Source of the DNA: Planctomycetales bacterium
Lineage (GTDB): Bacteria; Planctomycetota; Planctomycetia; Pirellulales; Thermoguttaceae
NCBI GenBank assembly: GCA_007119795.1
Contig: SKOZ01000082.1
Coordinates: 1-19,903 of the forward strand
Length of the DNA: 19,903 nucleotides
Direction: 5' to 3'
Shown one piece after another: positions 1 through 6,883 of this stretch. The translations under genes and the position numbers were made by a program. Numbering within the stretch: the first letter of the stretch is position 1; the number at the start of each line of letters is the position of its first letter. The notes beneath the pieces are model-generated. The model did not search any database, was not told the DNA's origin, and saw only the letters and a list, made by a program, of their open reading frames with translations.

Positions 1-2
1 CG

Positions 3-284
3 GCCGGCTATCTGGCCGAAGCGGTGCTGGGTCTGATCGGCAAGACCGATCGCTGGTGGCGTCATCCCTGGCTGGTGGTGGCCTTCGGCGCCGTCGCGGC
101 TGCCATGGCACTGGTCGGTCTCCTCCTGGTCGTGCTCCAAGGCGCCGTCGTCGGGGCATGGTGCTTCATCTGCCTGGTCACCGCGGCTCTCTCGGTGATC
201 ATGGCCTGGGTGGTCTATCCGGAAGCGCGGGCTTCACTTCGGATTCTCTTCGGAGCGAGGGGAACAGGAGACCGCGCGAGTTGA
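3..284 (+). CDS. VKOR-family thiol oxidoreductase, C-terminal part (cut by window start)
   Basis: The reading frame is open from the first bases, so the N-terminus lies outside the window and only about 93 residues are seen. Two hydrophobic segments are visible, and the second begins with a GAWCFICL motif. A CxxC at the start of a transmembrane helix is the hallmark of the quinone-reducing site of vitamin K epoxide reductase homologues. In bacteria these membrane proteins reoxidise periplasmic thioredoxin-like partners and so drive disulfide formation. The loop before it (GLIGKTDRWWRHPWLVV) and the cytoplasmic tail fit the same family by recall. The shuttle cysteine pair expected upstream cannot be checked. 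A GTG at 24 is internal, not a start. The next gene is an OsmC thiol peroxidase, which fits a thiol-redox setting. A different small four-helix membrane protein is possible but less likely. Confidence 0.62.
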   Translation, partial: AGYLAEAVLGLIGKTDRWWRHPWLVVAFGAVAAAMALVGLLLVVLQGAVVGAWCFICLVTAALSVIMAWVVYPEARASLRILFGARGTGDRAS

Positions 285-593
285 CATTTATGCCGGCGGA
301 GGCGTCCGACAACGGCGGCAGCCGCAGGGGGAATGATCCTGACAGAATGGCCGGGTCACCGTCACATTGTCGCGGCATCAGGACGTGGCGCTGCGATTGT
401 TGCTGCAGGAGAGCCTTACGGTCGGGAACGACTTCGATGATCTGTCGAACCTATTCCGGCATTCCGACCGCCATTGGTTGCGCGGTCGAAGCTTCCCTTC
501 CTGCCGCAGCAGTCGCACGGCATACGATTTGCCCCTGCTTGCGGGCGAGGGCGGAAACGATCAACCCATAGGACCGGTGGTGGAGGTTGAGCT
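285..593. other. Intergenic gap before the OsmC gene
   Basis: These 309 bases hold no gene I can support. Open frames on both strands give low-complexity, Arg/Pro-rich translations typical of GC-rich noncoding DNA. The only clear signal is the GGAGG at 583-587 that serves the OsmC start. I see no convincing promoter pair or terminator hairpin. Confidence 0.5.
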
Positions 594-1034
594 GTGGTAG
601 TCCGTAAAGCATACGCCGTCTGGGAAGGCAATTTGAAACAAGGCCAGGGGACCATCTCGTTGGGGACCGGAGGCCTCGAGATCCCCTACGACTTCGGTCG
701 GCGATTTGAGGAGGACGGCGGCAGCAATCCCGAAGAACTCATCGGGGGAGCCCACGCCGGGTGCTTCTCGATGGCGCTGGCCCATGCCCTGGGGGAGGCG
801 GGTCACCCGCCGGTGCGGGTCCAGACGTCCGCCAGGGTCCACCTGGGGGAGAGTGCCGACGGCTTCGCCATTCCCAAGATCGAACTGGAAACCGAAGCCG
901 ACGTTCCCGGAATCGACGACGAGACGTTCCAGCGCTGCGCCCAGGTCGCCAAGCAGGGCTGTCCGGTATCCAAAGTCCTTGCCTCGGCTCAGATCACAAT
1001 GAATGCGAGGTTGACCACCGGAAAGGAGGCCTGA
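594..1034 (+). CDS. OsmC/Ohr-family peroxidase
   Basis: This 146-residue protein has the size and layout of OsmC-type thiol peroxidases, which reduce organic hydroperoxides and protect against oxidative and osmotic stress in the cytoplasm. The two redox cysteines are present: C57 in GGAHAGCFSMAL, at the start of the long central helix, and C123 in QGCPVSKVL. The N-terminal strand pattern (AYAVWEGNLKQGQGTISL) and the NPEELIGGAHA segment are standard for the OsmC branch rather than Ohr. The start is a GTG with a GGAGG site about seven bases upstream; no better start lies downstream. It is followed after 53 bases by a cupin gene on the same strand, and the two may be cotranscribed. Family assignment is secure; the physiological substrate is inferred. 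Confidence 0.93.
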   Translation: MVVRKAYAVWEGNLKQGQGTISLGTGGLEIPYDFGRRFEEDGGSNPEELIGGAHAGCFSMALAHALGEAGHPPVRVQTSARVHLGESADGFAIPKIELETEADVPGIDDETFQRCAQVAKQGCPVSKVLASAQITMNARLTTGKEA

Positions 1035-1087
1035 GGCCGCGGGACCATTCGATCGGGTGAATATTGCAGGGAGAGGATCCGTCGATC

Positions 1088-1429
1088 ATGACCGATACCA
1101 GCGTCAAGAAAGTCCAGTCACGGCACTCGCCGAAGGGAGCGGCCGGCCAGAAGTACCTGGTGTCGGGCACGCGCGTGGCCATGCGGCTCTGGGAGAAAGA
1201 GCCGCCCGGCGAGCGCCATCCGGAGACGCGCCGCGACTACGAGATGGTGGGGTACGTCCTCGAAGGCCGTGCCCGACTGCACATGGCCGGGCAGACCGTC
1301 GAGTTGGAGCCGGGCGACTCCTGGATGGTCCCCGCAGATGCGCCCCATCAGTACCAAATCCTCGAGGCGTTCTCGGCCGTGGAAGCCACCTCGCCTCCGG
1401 GCAGGGTCCACGCCCGGGACGAGGACTGA
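1088..1429 (+). CDS. Small cupin-domain protein
   Basis: The protein has 113 residues and is essentially one cupin barrel. The second half carries the typical conserved motif: GYVLEGRARLHMAGQ, then VELEPGDSWMVPADAPHQYQ, with a metal-ligand-like His before the final strands. The first cupin motif (ERHPETRRDYEMV) offers a His and a Glu. Such stand-alone cupins often bind a metal ion and act as sensors, isomerases or dioxygenases; nothing here fixes the reaction. I chose the ATG at 1088 because GGGAGAGGA lies about ten bases before it; a TTG at 1064 would add eight residues but overlaps that site. It lies between the OsmC gene and a small membrane protein, all on the same strand. Confidence 0.85.
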   Translation: MTDTSVKKVQSRHSPKGAAGQKYLVSGTRVAMRLWEKEPPGERHPETRRDYEMVGYVLEGRARLHMAGQTVELEPGDSWMVPADAPHQYQILEAFSAVEATSPPGRVHARDED

Positions 1430-1469
1430 CCGGCCCGGCCTCGGCCAACCACGGTAATGGAGAATCGTC

Positions 1470-1727
1470 ATGCGTTGGATCGCGCTGCTTATCATTCTCG
1501 CTGCACTGGCCTTCGCCTTGGGTTGGTGGAATCTCCGCGACACGGAGGAGTCGATCGAGATCATTATCGACAAGGAAGAGGTCCAGGAGGACGTGGAGGA
1601 AGCCGCCGAGGCGGGGCGCGAATTGTTGGACGACGCCCGCACGCCAACCGAAGAAGAACCGCCCTCCGCTGAATCCGAGCCTCCGAAAACATCGCCGGCC
1701 GGAGCACTTGATAATGCGGGTTCATAA
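1470..1727 (+). CDS. Small acidic single-pass membrane protein
   Basis: This 85-residue protein is not recognised. Residues 1-20 form one hydrophobic helix (MRWIALLIILAALAFALGWW), followed by a strongly acidic stretch rich in Glu and Asp (residues about 25-57) and a Pro/Ser/Glu-rich tail. There is no cleavage site or lipobox, so it is probably anchored with the acidic part on one face of the membrane. GGAG sits about eight bases before the ATG, 40 bases after the cupin gene. Glu runs such as EEVQEDVEEAAEAGREL suggest a short amphipathic helix. Small proteins of this shape are common next to envelope-stress genes, but no function can be assigned. Coding status is supported by the ribosome site, the hydrophobic N-terminus and gene spacing. 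Confidence 0.7.
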   Translation: MRWIALLIILAALAFALGWWNLRDTEESIEIIIDKEEVQEDVEEAAEAGRELLDDARTPTEEEPPSAESEPPKTSPAGALDNAGS

Positions 1728-1963
1728 TCACCGCCCCCTCCCACCGCTATTGCGCGATTCGCCGCGCGGGCGACGAGGGGACGGGGGAAGCAGGGTTTGG
1801 CGCGGGCGCGGCAGGACGCGGCGCGAAGTAGAAATATCCGCGAAGTGACCATCGAGGAGGTCGCCGCTCCAGGCATCCGGCGGAAGCGTCCGGAACTGCG
1901 ACCAGGCACTGCTTGCGGGGTGAAACGGCGACCGGCAAGCTTCCTCTTGTAAGGAATAGCCTC

Positions 1964-2737
1964 ATGATTCGATGTCTCACTATGATACTCACCTGCCTTG
2001 CAGGGGTACTGCTCAGCGGGATTGTCATGGCGGAGCCGACGGCGATCGATGTCCGTGTGATCTCCAAAGGCTCGAAGTTCGTGGGGACTTCTATGGGGGG
2101 GGCCGAAGTAGTCATCCGCGACGCCGAAACCGGCGAAATCCTCGCGCAGGGCAGGACGGAGGGGACTACCGGTGATACGGAGAAGATCATGATCGAGGAG
2201 CGGCCGCGCCACGCACCGGTATCCACGGAGGATGCCGCCGTCTTCCAGGCGCTCGTCGGTATCCTGGAGCCGCGGCGCATCGAGGTGACCGCCCGAGGTC
2301 CGCTCGCCCAGCGCCAATCTGCCAACACGGCCAGCGTCACTCAATGGCTCGTTCCCGGCAGGCCGGTGACCGGAGGCGACGGGCTGGTGCTCGAACTGCC
2401 CGGTTTCGTGGTGGACGTGCTCGCCCCCCCGGCACATATCACGATTTCCGAGCCGGCGCCGTCCGTCACTGTCCGGGCAAATGTCCGCATGATGTGCGGC
2501 TGCCCGGTCACACCCGACGGGCTGTGGGACGCCAACGAGTTCGAGGTTGCCGGAATCGTCTACCGCGACGGCAAGAGACTGGGGGAGGTTCCCCTCGAGT
2601 ATGCCGGCGCCGAGAGCCTCTTTCAAGCGGCGTTCCCGGTCGACGAGGCCGGGATCTACGAGGTGGCGGTCTTCGCCTACGACCCCGCCAACGGCAATAC
2701 CGGGGTGGACAGAACGACATTCATCGTAACGGAATGA
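1964..2737 (+). CDS. Exported protein of unknown function with MMCGCP motif
   Basis: I do not recognise this 257-residue protein by name. Residues 1-23 form a good signal peptide ending around VMAEP. The next part (about 26-115) looks like a beta-rich, carboxypeptidase-regulatory or transthyretin-like domain (GAEVVIRDAETGEILAQGRTEG, then a threonine-rich linker). Residues 160-257 resemble an Ig-like fold: alternating strands, an MMCGCPVTPDGLWD segment at 176-189, and a closing YEVAVFAYDPANGNTGVDRTTF. The C-x-C pair could bind a metal or form a disulfide in the periplasm. AAGGA lies eight bases before the chosen ATG; a TTG at 1913 has no such site. It follows the small acidic membrane protein by 236 bases and precedes the exported superoxide dismutase. 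Confidence 0.78.
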   Translation: MIRCLTMILTCLAGVLLSGIVMAEPTAIDVRVISKGSKFVGTSMGGAEVVIRDAETGEILAQGRTEGTTGDTEKIMIEERPRHAPVSTEDAAVFQALVGILEPRRIEVTARGPLAQRQSANTASVTQWLVPGRPVTGGDGLVLELPGFVVDVLAPPAHITISEPAPSVTVRANVRMMCGCPVTPDGLWDANEFEVAGIVYRDGKRLGEVPLEYAGAESLFQAAFPVDEAGIYEVAVFAYDPANGNTGVDRTTFIVTE

Positions 2738-2874
2738 CGGCTGCGGCAACCGGCGGGCCGCCACCGTATCGCGTTCCCCCGTCACCGTGTGCCGGCGCTG
2801 CATAGGCCGCCTGGTGCGCCGGGACTCGCCCAACGGCCGCCATGCGTTACCATCTTTGCTGGAGGACTGCGACA

Positions 2875-3585
2875 ATGCGACGACGCGACTTCCTCTCCGG
2901 ATGCCTTGCCGGCGGCGCGGCGCTCTCGGCGCCATGGCCCGCGGCGGGGCACGGTCTGGCCGCTTCCCTTCCTTCGAGTACAGGAGACGTTTCGATGCCC
3001 TTCAAGCAACCCGAGCTGCCCTATGCGATGGATGCCTTGGCTCCTTACCTATCCGAGGAGCAGATGACTTTCCACTACGGCAAGCACCACGCCACCTATT
3101 TCAATCGCCTCAATAACCTGGTGGAGGGAAAACCCGAGGCGGAGATGCCGCTGCGCGAAGTAGTCGTGCGGTCGAGCGGAGGCCTGTTCAACAACGCCGC
3201 CCAGGCCCTGAATCACTCCTTCTTCTGGGAGTGCATGAAGCCGGGGGGTGCGGATCTCCCCCAGGGCCCGCTGGCCGACGCCATGGGACGCGACTTCGGC
3301 TCCCTCGATGCCTTCCGCGAGGACTTCTCCAACGCCGCGGCGACCCTTTTCGGCTCCGGCTGGGCTTGGCTGGCCGCCGATGCCGACGGCAGGCTGGAGA
3401 TCATGTCACTGGGCAACGCCGATACGCCGCTGACGCACCAGCGGGAGCCGATCCTGACGATCGACGTCTGGGAGCACGCCTACTATATCGACTACCGCCA
3501 CGAGCGGCCCAAGTTCATCGCCGGCTTCTGGGACGTGGTGGACTGGAACTTCGCCGCGAAGAACTACGGCGCGGTCGCGGGTTGA
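2875..3585 (+). CDS. sodB: Fe-type superoxide dismutase with Tat-like leader
   Basis: This enzyme converts superoxide to oxygen and hydrogen peroxide. The four metal ligands are present: H67 (MTFHYGKHHATYF), H114 (ALNHSFFWEC), D197 and H201 (DVWEHAYYIDY). Gln110 in NNAAQALNHS, with no Gln before FGSGWAWL, marks the iron rather than manganese type. The catalytic domain starts near residue 41; residues 1-40 are an added leader, MRRRDFLSG followed by an Ala/Gly-rich hydrophobic stretch, which looks like a twin-arginine signal. Export in folded, metal-loaded form would suit Tat. The ATG at 2875 has GGAGG nine bases upstream; an in-frame ATG at 2842 lacks one. A second start at 2995, described separately, could give a leaderless form. 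Family assignment is firm; export is inferred from the leader. Confidence 0.95.
   Translation: MRRRDFLSGCLAGGAALSAPWPAAGHGLAASLPSSTGDVSMPFKQPELPYAMDALAPYLSEEQMTFHYGKHHATYFNRLNNLVEGKPEAEMPLREVVVRSSGGLFNNAAQALNHSFFWECMKPGGADLPQGPLADAMGRDFGSLDAFREDFSNAAATLFGSGWAWLAADADGRLEIMSLGNADTPLTHQREPILTIDVWEHAYYIDYRHERPKFIAGFWDVVDWNFAAKNYGAVAG
2982..2997 (+). promoter_or_regulatory. Internal ribosome-binding site and ATG at the mature start of the superoxide dismutase
   Basis: Inside the superoxide dismutase gene, AGGAG (2982-2986) lies eight bases before an in-frame ATG at 2995. That ATG begins MPFKQPELPY, which is where ordinary cytosolic Fe-superoxide dismutases begin. Translation from here would give a 196-residue enzyme without the leader. 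The site is as good as the one at the upstream start. It may also be a relic of a cytosolic gene to which a leader was added. Confidence 0.5.
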
Positions 3586-3622
3586 GGAAATCGCAGCCTC
3601 GTCCATTCAGCCGGCAGCCTTC

Positions 3623-3651
3623 GCCACCATCCGGCTCGCCCGGATGGTGGC
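3623..3651. terminator. Perfect 12-bp inverted repeat after the superoxide dismutase gene
   Basis: GCCACCATCCGG (3623-3634) and its exact reverse complement (3640-3651) flank a five-base loop, 37 bases after the superoxide dismutase stop. A stable GC-rich hairpin in this place is terminator-like, but the sequence after it (AACAAAGCTTTCTCC) has no run of T, so it could instead protect the mRNA 3' end or be a protein-binding palindrome. Confidence 0.5.
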
Positions 3652-3738
3652 AACAAAGCTTTCTCCTCGCAGTGATGTGGATGGTTGCAACGGCGCGCCG
3701 TCCGTCGCTGACACCGACCGACGATGGAGTGAACTGCC

Positions 3739-5112
3739 ATGTTCATGAAGACCGTCTACACGCAGGGCGTAGCCCACCTATCTTACGTTCTTGGCGACGA
3801 TGGCCGTGCTGCCGTGATCGACCCACGTCGCGACGTGGGCGTGTACCTGGACGCCGCCCAGCAGGAGGGTGCGAGGATCACCCATGTTTTCGAGACACAT
3901 CGCAACGAGGACTACGTCATCGGCTCACTCGAGCTCGCACGACGCACCGGCGCCGAGATCCACCACGGCGGCCAGCTCGATTTCCAATACGGGAAGCCGG
4001 TCCATGAAGGCGAGGATTTCACGCTCGGCAACGTGAAGCTCTCGATTCTCCACACCCCGGGCCACACCCTGGAGAGCATCTCGATCGTCTATCGCGACCT
4101 GGCATTCGGCGAAGAGCCTCTGGGCGTGTTCACTGGCGATGCCCTTTTCATCGGCGACGTAGGCCGCACCGACTTCTTCCCCGATCGCCCCGAGGAAGTG
4201 GCCGGCATGCTCTACGACAGCATTTTCGGAAAGCTCTTGCCCCTGGGCGACGCAGTGCTTCTCTGGCCGGCGCACGGGGCGGGCTCCGTATGCGGCGCCG
4301 GCATGGCCGATCGCAATTTCTCAACGCTCGGCTACGAGCGGAAGCACAACCCCGTGCTCCAAAAGGCTGATCGGGACGCGTTCATCCACTACAAGACGGG
4401 CGAAGAGCACTTCCAGCCGCCATACTTCCGGCGGATGGAGAGGTACAACCTCGAAGGGGCCCCGCCGCTTGCCGAGGCGCCGCGCCCAAAACCGCTCGGG
4501 CCTGACGAATTCGCCAGGGCCGCGCGCGAGGGGATGCTGGTGGTCGACACCCGCAGCCCCGAGGCCTTTGCCGGCGCCCACGTTCCGGAAAGCTACTCGC
4601 TGCCGGAGGAGATGCTGCCCGCCTTCGCGGGGATGTTCCTCGATTACGAGAAGCCCATTGGGCTGGTCGTCGAGGACCCGCGGCAGATCGATCAGGCCGT
4701 CCTCGGGCTGTACCGAATCGGCTACGACAGGATCGAAGGCTTTCTTGCCGGCGGGCTTCATGCTTGGGAAACGAGCGGGCGACCTTATGGCACGGTGGGG
4801 GTGATGCACGTGGCGGAGCTGGAGAAACGGATCGACGGCGGTGCCGAATTCACGCTGCTCGACGTGCGGAGCAAGGAGGAATTCCAGGCCGGTCATCTCC
4901 GCGGCGCCGTTCACGTCTACGTGGGCGACCTGCCCGCAAAGCTCGACCGGATACCCGCGGCTCGCCCGGTTACGACTTTCTGCGGCAGCGGCCAGCGGGC
5001 CATGATCGCGGCGGCCTTGCTCAAACGCCACGGTATCGAGCCGGTTGAGGACTGCCTGGGCTCAATGTCGGCATGCAAAAACGTGAAGTGCCAGGTGGTC
5101 GACGGCGGCTAG
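3739..5112 (+). CDS. Persulfide dioxygenase-like MBL protein with two rhodanese domains (CstB-like)
   Basis: The 457 residues make three domains: a metallo-beta-lactamase fold (about 1-240), a first rhodanese-like domain (about 252-350) and a second one (about 355-455). The layout matches CstB of Staphylococcus aureus, which oxidises persulfides and makes thiosulfate. The usual THxHxDH motif reads THRNEDY here (H54, N56, D58, Y59), yet the three iron ligands known from human ETHE1 have counterparts: H54, H109 (HTPGHT) and D134 (FTGDAL). H179 lies in WPAHGAGSVCG. The first rhodanese has VVEDPRQ where the active-site Cys loop should be, so it looks catalytically dead; the second has C415 in FCGSGQR. 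GGAG precedes the ATG by nine bases. Two sulfur permease genes follow, which supports a role in sulfide or persulfide handling in the cytoplasm. Confidence 0.88.
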   Translation: MFMKTVYTQGVAHLSYVLGDDGRAAVIDPRRDVGVYLDAAQQEGARITHVFETHRNEDYVIGSLELARRTGAEIHHGGQLDFQYGKPVHEGEDFTLGNVKLSILHTPGHTLESISIVYRDLAFGEEPLGVFTGDALFIGDVGRTDFFPDRPEEVAGMLYDSIFGKLLPLGDAVLLWPAHGAGSVCGAGMADRNFSTLGYERKHNPVLQKADRDAFIHYKTGEEHFQPPYFRRMERYNLEGAPPLAEAPRPKPLGPDEFARAAREGMLVVDTRSPEAFAGAHVPESYSLPEEMLPAFAGMFLDYEKPIGLVVEDPRQIDQAVLGLYRIGYDRIEGFLAGGLHAWETSGRPYGTVGVMHVAELEKRIDGGAEFTLLDVRSKEEFQAGHLRGAVHVYVGDLPAKLDRIPAARPVTTFCGSGQRAMIAAALLKRHGIEPVEDCLGSMSACKNVKCQVVDGG

Positions 5113-5119
5113 GGCCTTC

Positions 5120-5134
5120 CGGCCGGACCGGCCG
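5120..5134. terminator. Short GC hairpin after the MBL-rhodanese gene
   Basis: CGGCCG (5120-5125) and CGGCCG (5129-5134) can pair around a three-base loop eight bases after the stop codon. There is no T-run, and such palindromes are frequent in GC-rich DNA, so termination here is only a possibility. The next gene starts 94 bases after the stop. Confidence 0.25.
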
Positions 5135-5206
5135 TCTGCGGTGGGGCACAGCCGCCTCCTCCACCGCGACATCGCAGGTGCAATCCATCACGAAGGAATC
5201 GAAACG

Positions 5207-5803
5207 ATGTCGATTCGGACCATACTGATGACCATAATTCCGGTCGCCATGGGGCCGGTACCTGTTTTCGGGCAGGTGGAGCCGATCGATCCGGGCACCA
5301 CCGGCCCGGCATGGTCGCCGTACCTGGTAGGCGCGCTGATCGGCGTACTGAGCATGTTCACCTTCTATTTCAGCAACAAGCCGCTGGGGGCGTCGACGGC
5401 CTACGCCCATCTGGCCGGACTGGTGGGCCGGCTCGCCGCGCGGCGGCACACCGATTCACTGCATTTCTACCGCGAGAAGACGCCGCCTCGGATCGGGTGG
5501 GGAGTAATGCTCCTGATAGGAATCGTCATCGGGGCTTTTCTGGCGGCATGGACCGGCGGTGAGATCACCGCGCGATGGCTGCCGCCGATGTGGGTCGGCC
5601 GCTTCGGCGAAAGCGTGTGGCTTCGGCTGGTAGTGGCACTGCTCGGAGGCGGCCTGATGGCCTTCGGCGCTAGAATGGCGGGTGGCTGCACCAGCGGCCA
5701 CGGCATCAGCGGTGCGTTGCAGCTTTCGGTCGGTTCCTGGATCGCGCTGATCGGGTTCTTCGTCGGCGGCATCGTCACGGCAATGCTGCTGTACCATGCC
5801 TGA
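5207..5803 (+). CDS. YeeE/YedE-type sulfur permease, first half (PmpA-like)
   Basis: This 198-residue membrane protein has about five hydrophobic segments and the signature AGGCTSGHGISG near residue 160, whose Cys is the thiosulfate/persulfide relay residue in the YeeE/TsuA family. In that family sulfur compounds are passed through the membrane by conserved cysteines. The length fits the half-size form, where a partner supplies the second half. The N-terminal MSIRTILMTIIPVAMGPVPVFGQ could be a first helix or a signal peptide. Start choice: AAGGA sits about nine bases before ATG 5207; an in-frame start at 5141 lacks such a site. The partner half follows 86 bases later. Together with the upstream persulfide dioxygenase it resembles the BigR/PmpAB sulfide-detoxification loci, though no BigR regulator is seen here. 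Confidence 0.9.
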   Translation: MSIRTILMTIIPVAMGPVPVFGQVEPIDPGTTGPAWSPYLVGALIGVLSMFTFYFSNKPLGASTAYAHLAGLVGRLAARRHTDSLHFYREKTPPRIGWGVMLLIGIVIGAFLAAWTGGEITARWLPPMWVGRFGESVWLRLVVALLGGGLMAFGARMAGGCTSGHGISGALQLSVGSWIALIGFFVGGIVTAMLLYHA

Positions 5804-5889
5804 AAGACAGAGGCATCCAAGGCTCACCGGTTGCCGCGGGCGAATTCGAGAGAGTTCGTTATAACGACCCCCGAAAACGAGGAAGTACG

Positions 5890-6471
5890 ATGGTCAGGCA
5901 ACCCACGGACGAAACCACCATGCCCCGGTCCGGCCGGACGAACCAACTGGTGCTGGGTCTGCTCTTCGGCGTCGTCTTCGGCTTCCTCCTGCAGAAGGGC
6001 GGCGTCGCCAAGTACGAGATCCTCATCGGCGTTCTCTTGTTGCGCGACTTCACGGTGCTCAAGGTGATGCTCACGGCCGTCGTTGTAGGCATGATCGGGA
6101 TCCACGCCATGCACGGCGCGGGGCTGGTCCAGCTCCATCTCAAGCCGACCCGCTTGGGAGCTAATACGGTTGGTGGGGTGATCTTCGGCATCGGCTTCGG
6201 CCTCTCGGCCTATTGTCCGGGAACCGGCGCCGCTGCATTCGGGCAGGGCAACTTCGACGCCCTGGCCGTGATCGTGGGGATGATGGCCGGCTCGTACGCC
6301 TTTGCCGAGGCGTCGGGCTGGATCGCCGGCACGATCGATCGCTGGGGAGACCGGGGGGAATTGATGCTCGACCGTGTCCTGGGCGTCTCCCGAGCGATGT
6401 TCGTGCCGGCCATGGCCGTCCTGTTGGTCTTGGTCTTAGTGGCGGTCCACTTCCTCGATCCAACGCCGTGA
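5890..6471 (+). CDS. YeeE/YedE-type sulfur permease, second half (PmpB-like, DUF6691)
   Basis: The 193 residues contain four to five membrane helices and the motif LSAYCPGTGAAAFGQG near residue 110, the second Cys signature of YeeE-type transporters. Half-size proteins of this kind pair with the PmpA-like half encoded just upstream. A short charged N-terminus (MVRQPTDETTMPRSGRTNQ) precedes the first helix. GAGGAAGT stands about five bases before the ATG. An internal ATG twelve codons further in (MPRSG) lacks a good ribosome site. The gene ends the sulfur module: a hairpin-like repeat follows and then a gap without an intact gene. Transport of thiosulfate or a related sulfane-sulfur species is inferred from the family and from the neighbouring persulfide dioxygenase. 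Confidence 0.9.
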   Translation: MVRQPTDETTMPRSGRTNQLVLGLLFGVVFGFLLQKGGVAKYEILIGVLLLRDFTVLKVMLTAVVVGMIGIHAMHGAGLVQLHLKPTRLGANTVGGVIFGIGFGLSAYCPGTGAAAFGQGNFDALAVIVGMMAGSYAFAEASGWIAGTIDRWGDRGELMLDRVLGVSRAMFVPAMAVLLVLVLVAVHFLDPTP

Positions 6472-6475
6472 GACG

Positions 6476-6509
6476 TCGCCGGCCCACCGTACGGGACACC
6501 GTCCGGCGA
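6476..6509. terminator. Inverted repeat after the sulfur permease genes
   Basis: TCGCCGG (6476-6482) and CCGGCGA (6503-6509) form a perfect 7-bp stem around a 20-base loop that contains a smaller CCGTACGG palindrome. It begins five bases after the permease stop codon. There is no T-run, so this is a weak terminator candidate. Confidence 0.3.
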
Positions 6510-6539
6510 GCCCTCGTCGCCTGGCCGAGTGGCACAGGG

Positions 6540-6740
6540 GGCACATTCGGCCAGTGCCGACCGCTCAATCAACAGATGACGGTCTAGAGTACGCCGGTCT
6601 CCTTCGGCGCCTGGGGGACGCCGTTGTTGATCGGGGGACGCGGAGGGCTCGACGGCGCGCCGGCTGTCGAGGAACATCTTGCCGGCGCGCCCAACGGGAC
6701 GTTTGATGCCTTCATCGGAGAGGCGGCCGTCTTCCCTCGC
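6540..6740 (+). pseudogene. Possible remnant of an L-lactate permease-like gene
   Basis: The 412 bases between the permease and SIMPL genes hold no intact gene. In one forward frame the translation reads TPVSFGAWGTPLLIGGRGGL from 6591, then a stretch ending FDAFIGEAAVF. From memory this resembles the conserved middle of LldP-type lactate permeases, which carry a VSFGAxGTP motif followed by a GL-rich loop. The same frame has TAG at 6585, just before the motif, and no membrane helices on either side, so it cannot be a working transporter. Downstream, to 6868, the frame stays open but becomes unrecognisable (SDLQRLVVAFPRHANYPEV). I may be over-reading a short match; a small uncharacterised protein starting near 6624 is the alternative. 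The remainder of the gap shows nothing else. Confidence 0.3.
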
Positions 6741-6883
6741 ACCGGTAATGGGTGCTCCGGTTGCCAGGCATCGGATTTGCAGCGGCTGGTGGTGGCCTTC
6801 CCGCGTCACGCCAATTATCCGGAAGTCCCGCGGCGCGGAGGTGCCCGCCGAACCCGACCCACTTGTCACGAAGGAGACTTACC

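Noticed and set aside
56..571. Forward open frame crossing the VKOR end and the gap before OsmC
   Set aside because: It uses another frame than the VKOR-like protein and gives Arg/Gly-rich noise.
1859..1903. GGTCGC/GCGACC inverted repeat before the MMCGCP gene as a structured leader or riboswitch
   Set aside because: A six-base stem with a 33-base loop is expected by chance in DNA this rich in GC, and no known riboswitch core is seen.
1118..2935. Open frame of 605 codons on the - strand
   Set aside because: It lies opposite the cupin, small membrane protein and MMCGCP genes, which have ribosome sites and recognisable features. Its translation is Arg/Pro/Gly-rich without a domain, as expected from high-GC third positions.
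4321..5031. Open frame of 236 codons on the - strand opposite the rhodanese part
   Set aside because: It mirrors coding sequence of the MBL-rhodanese gene and shows no motif or ribosome site.
5831..5865. TTGCCG and TATAAC as a promoter before the second permease half
   Set aside because: The spacing is 23 bases, too long for a normal sigma-70 promoter.
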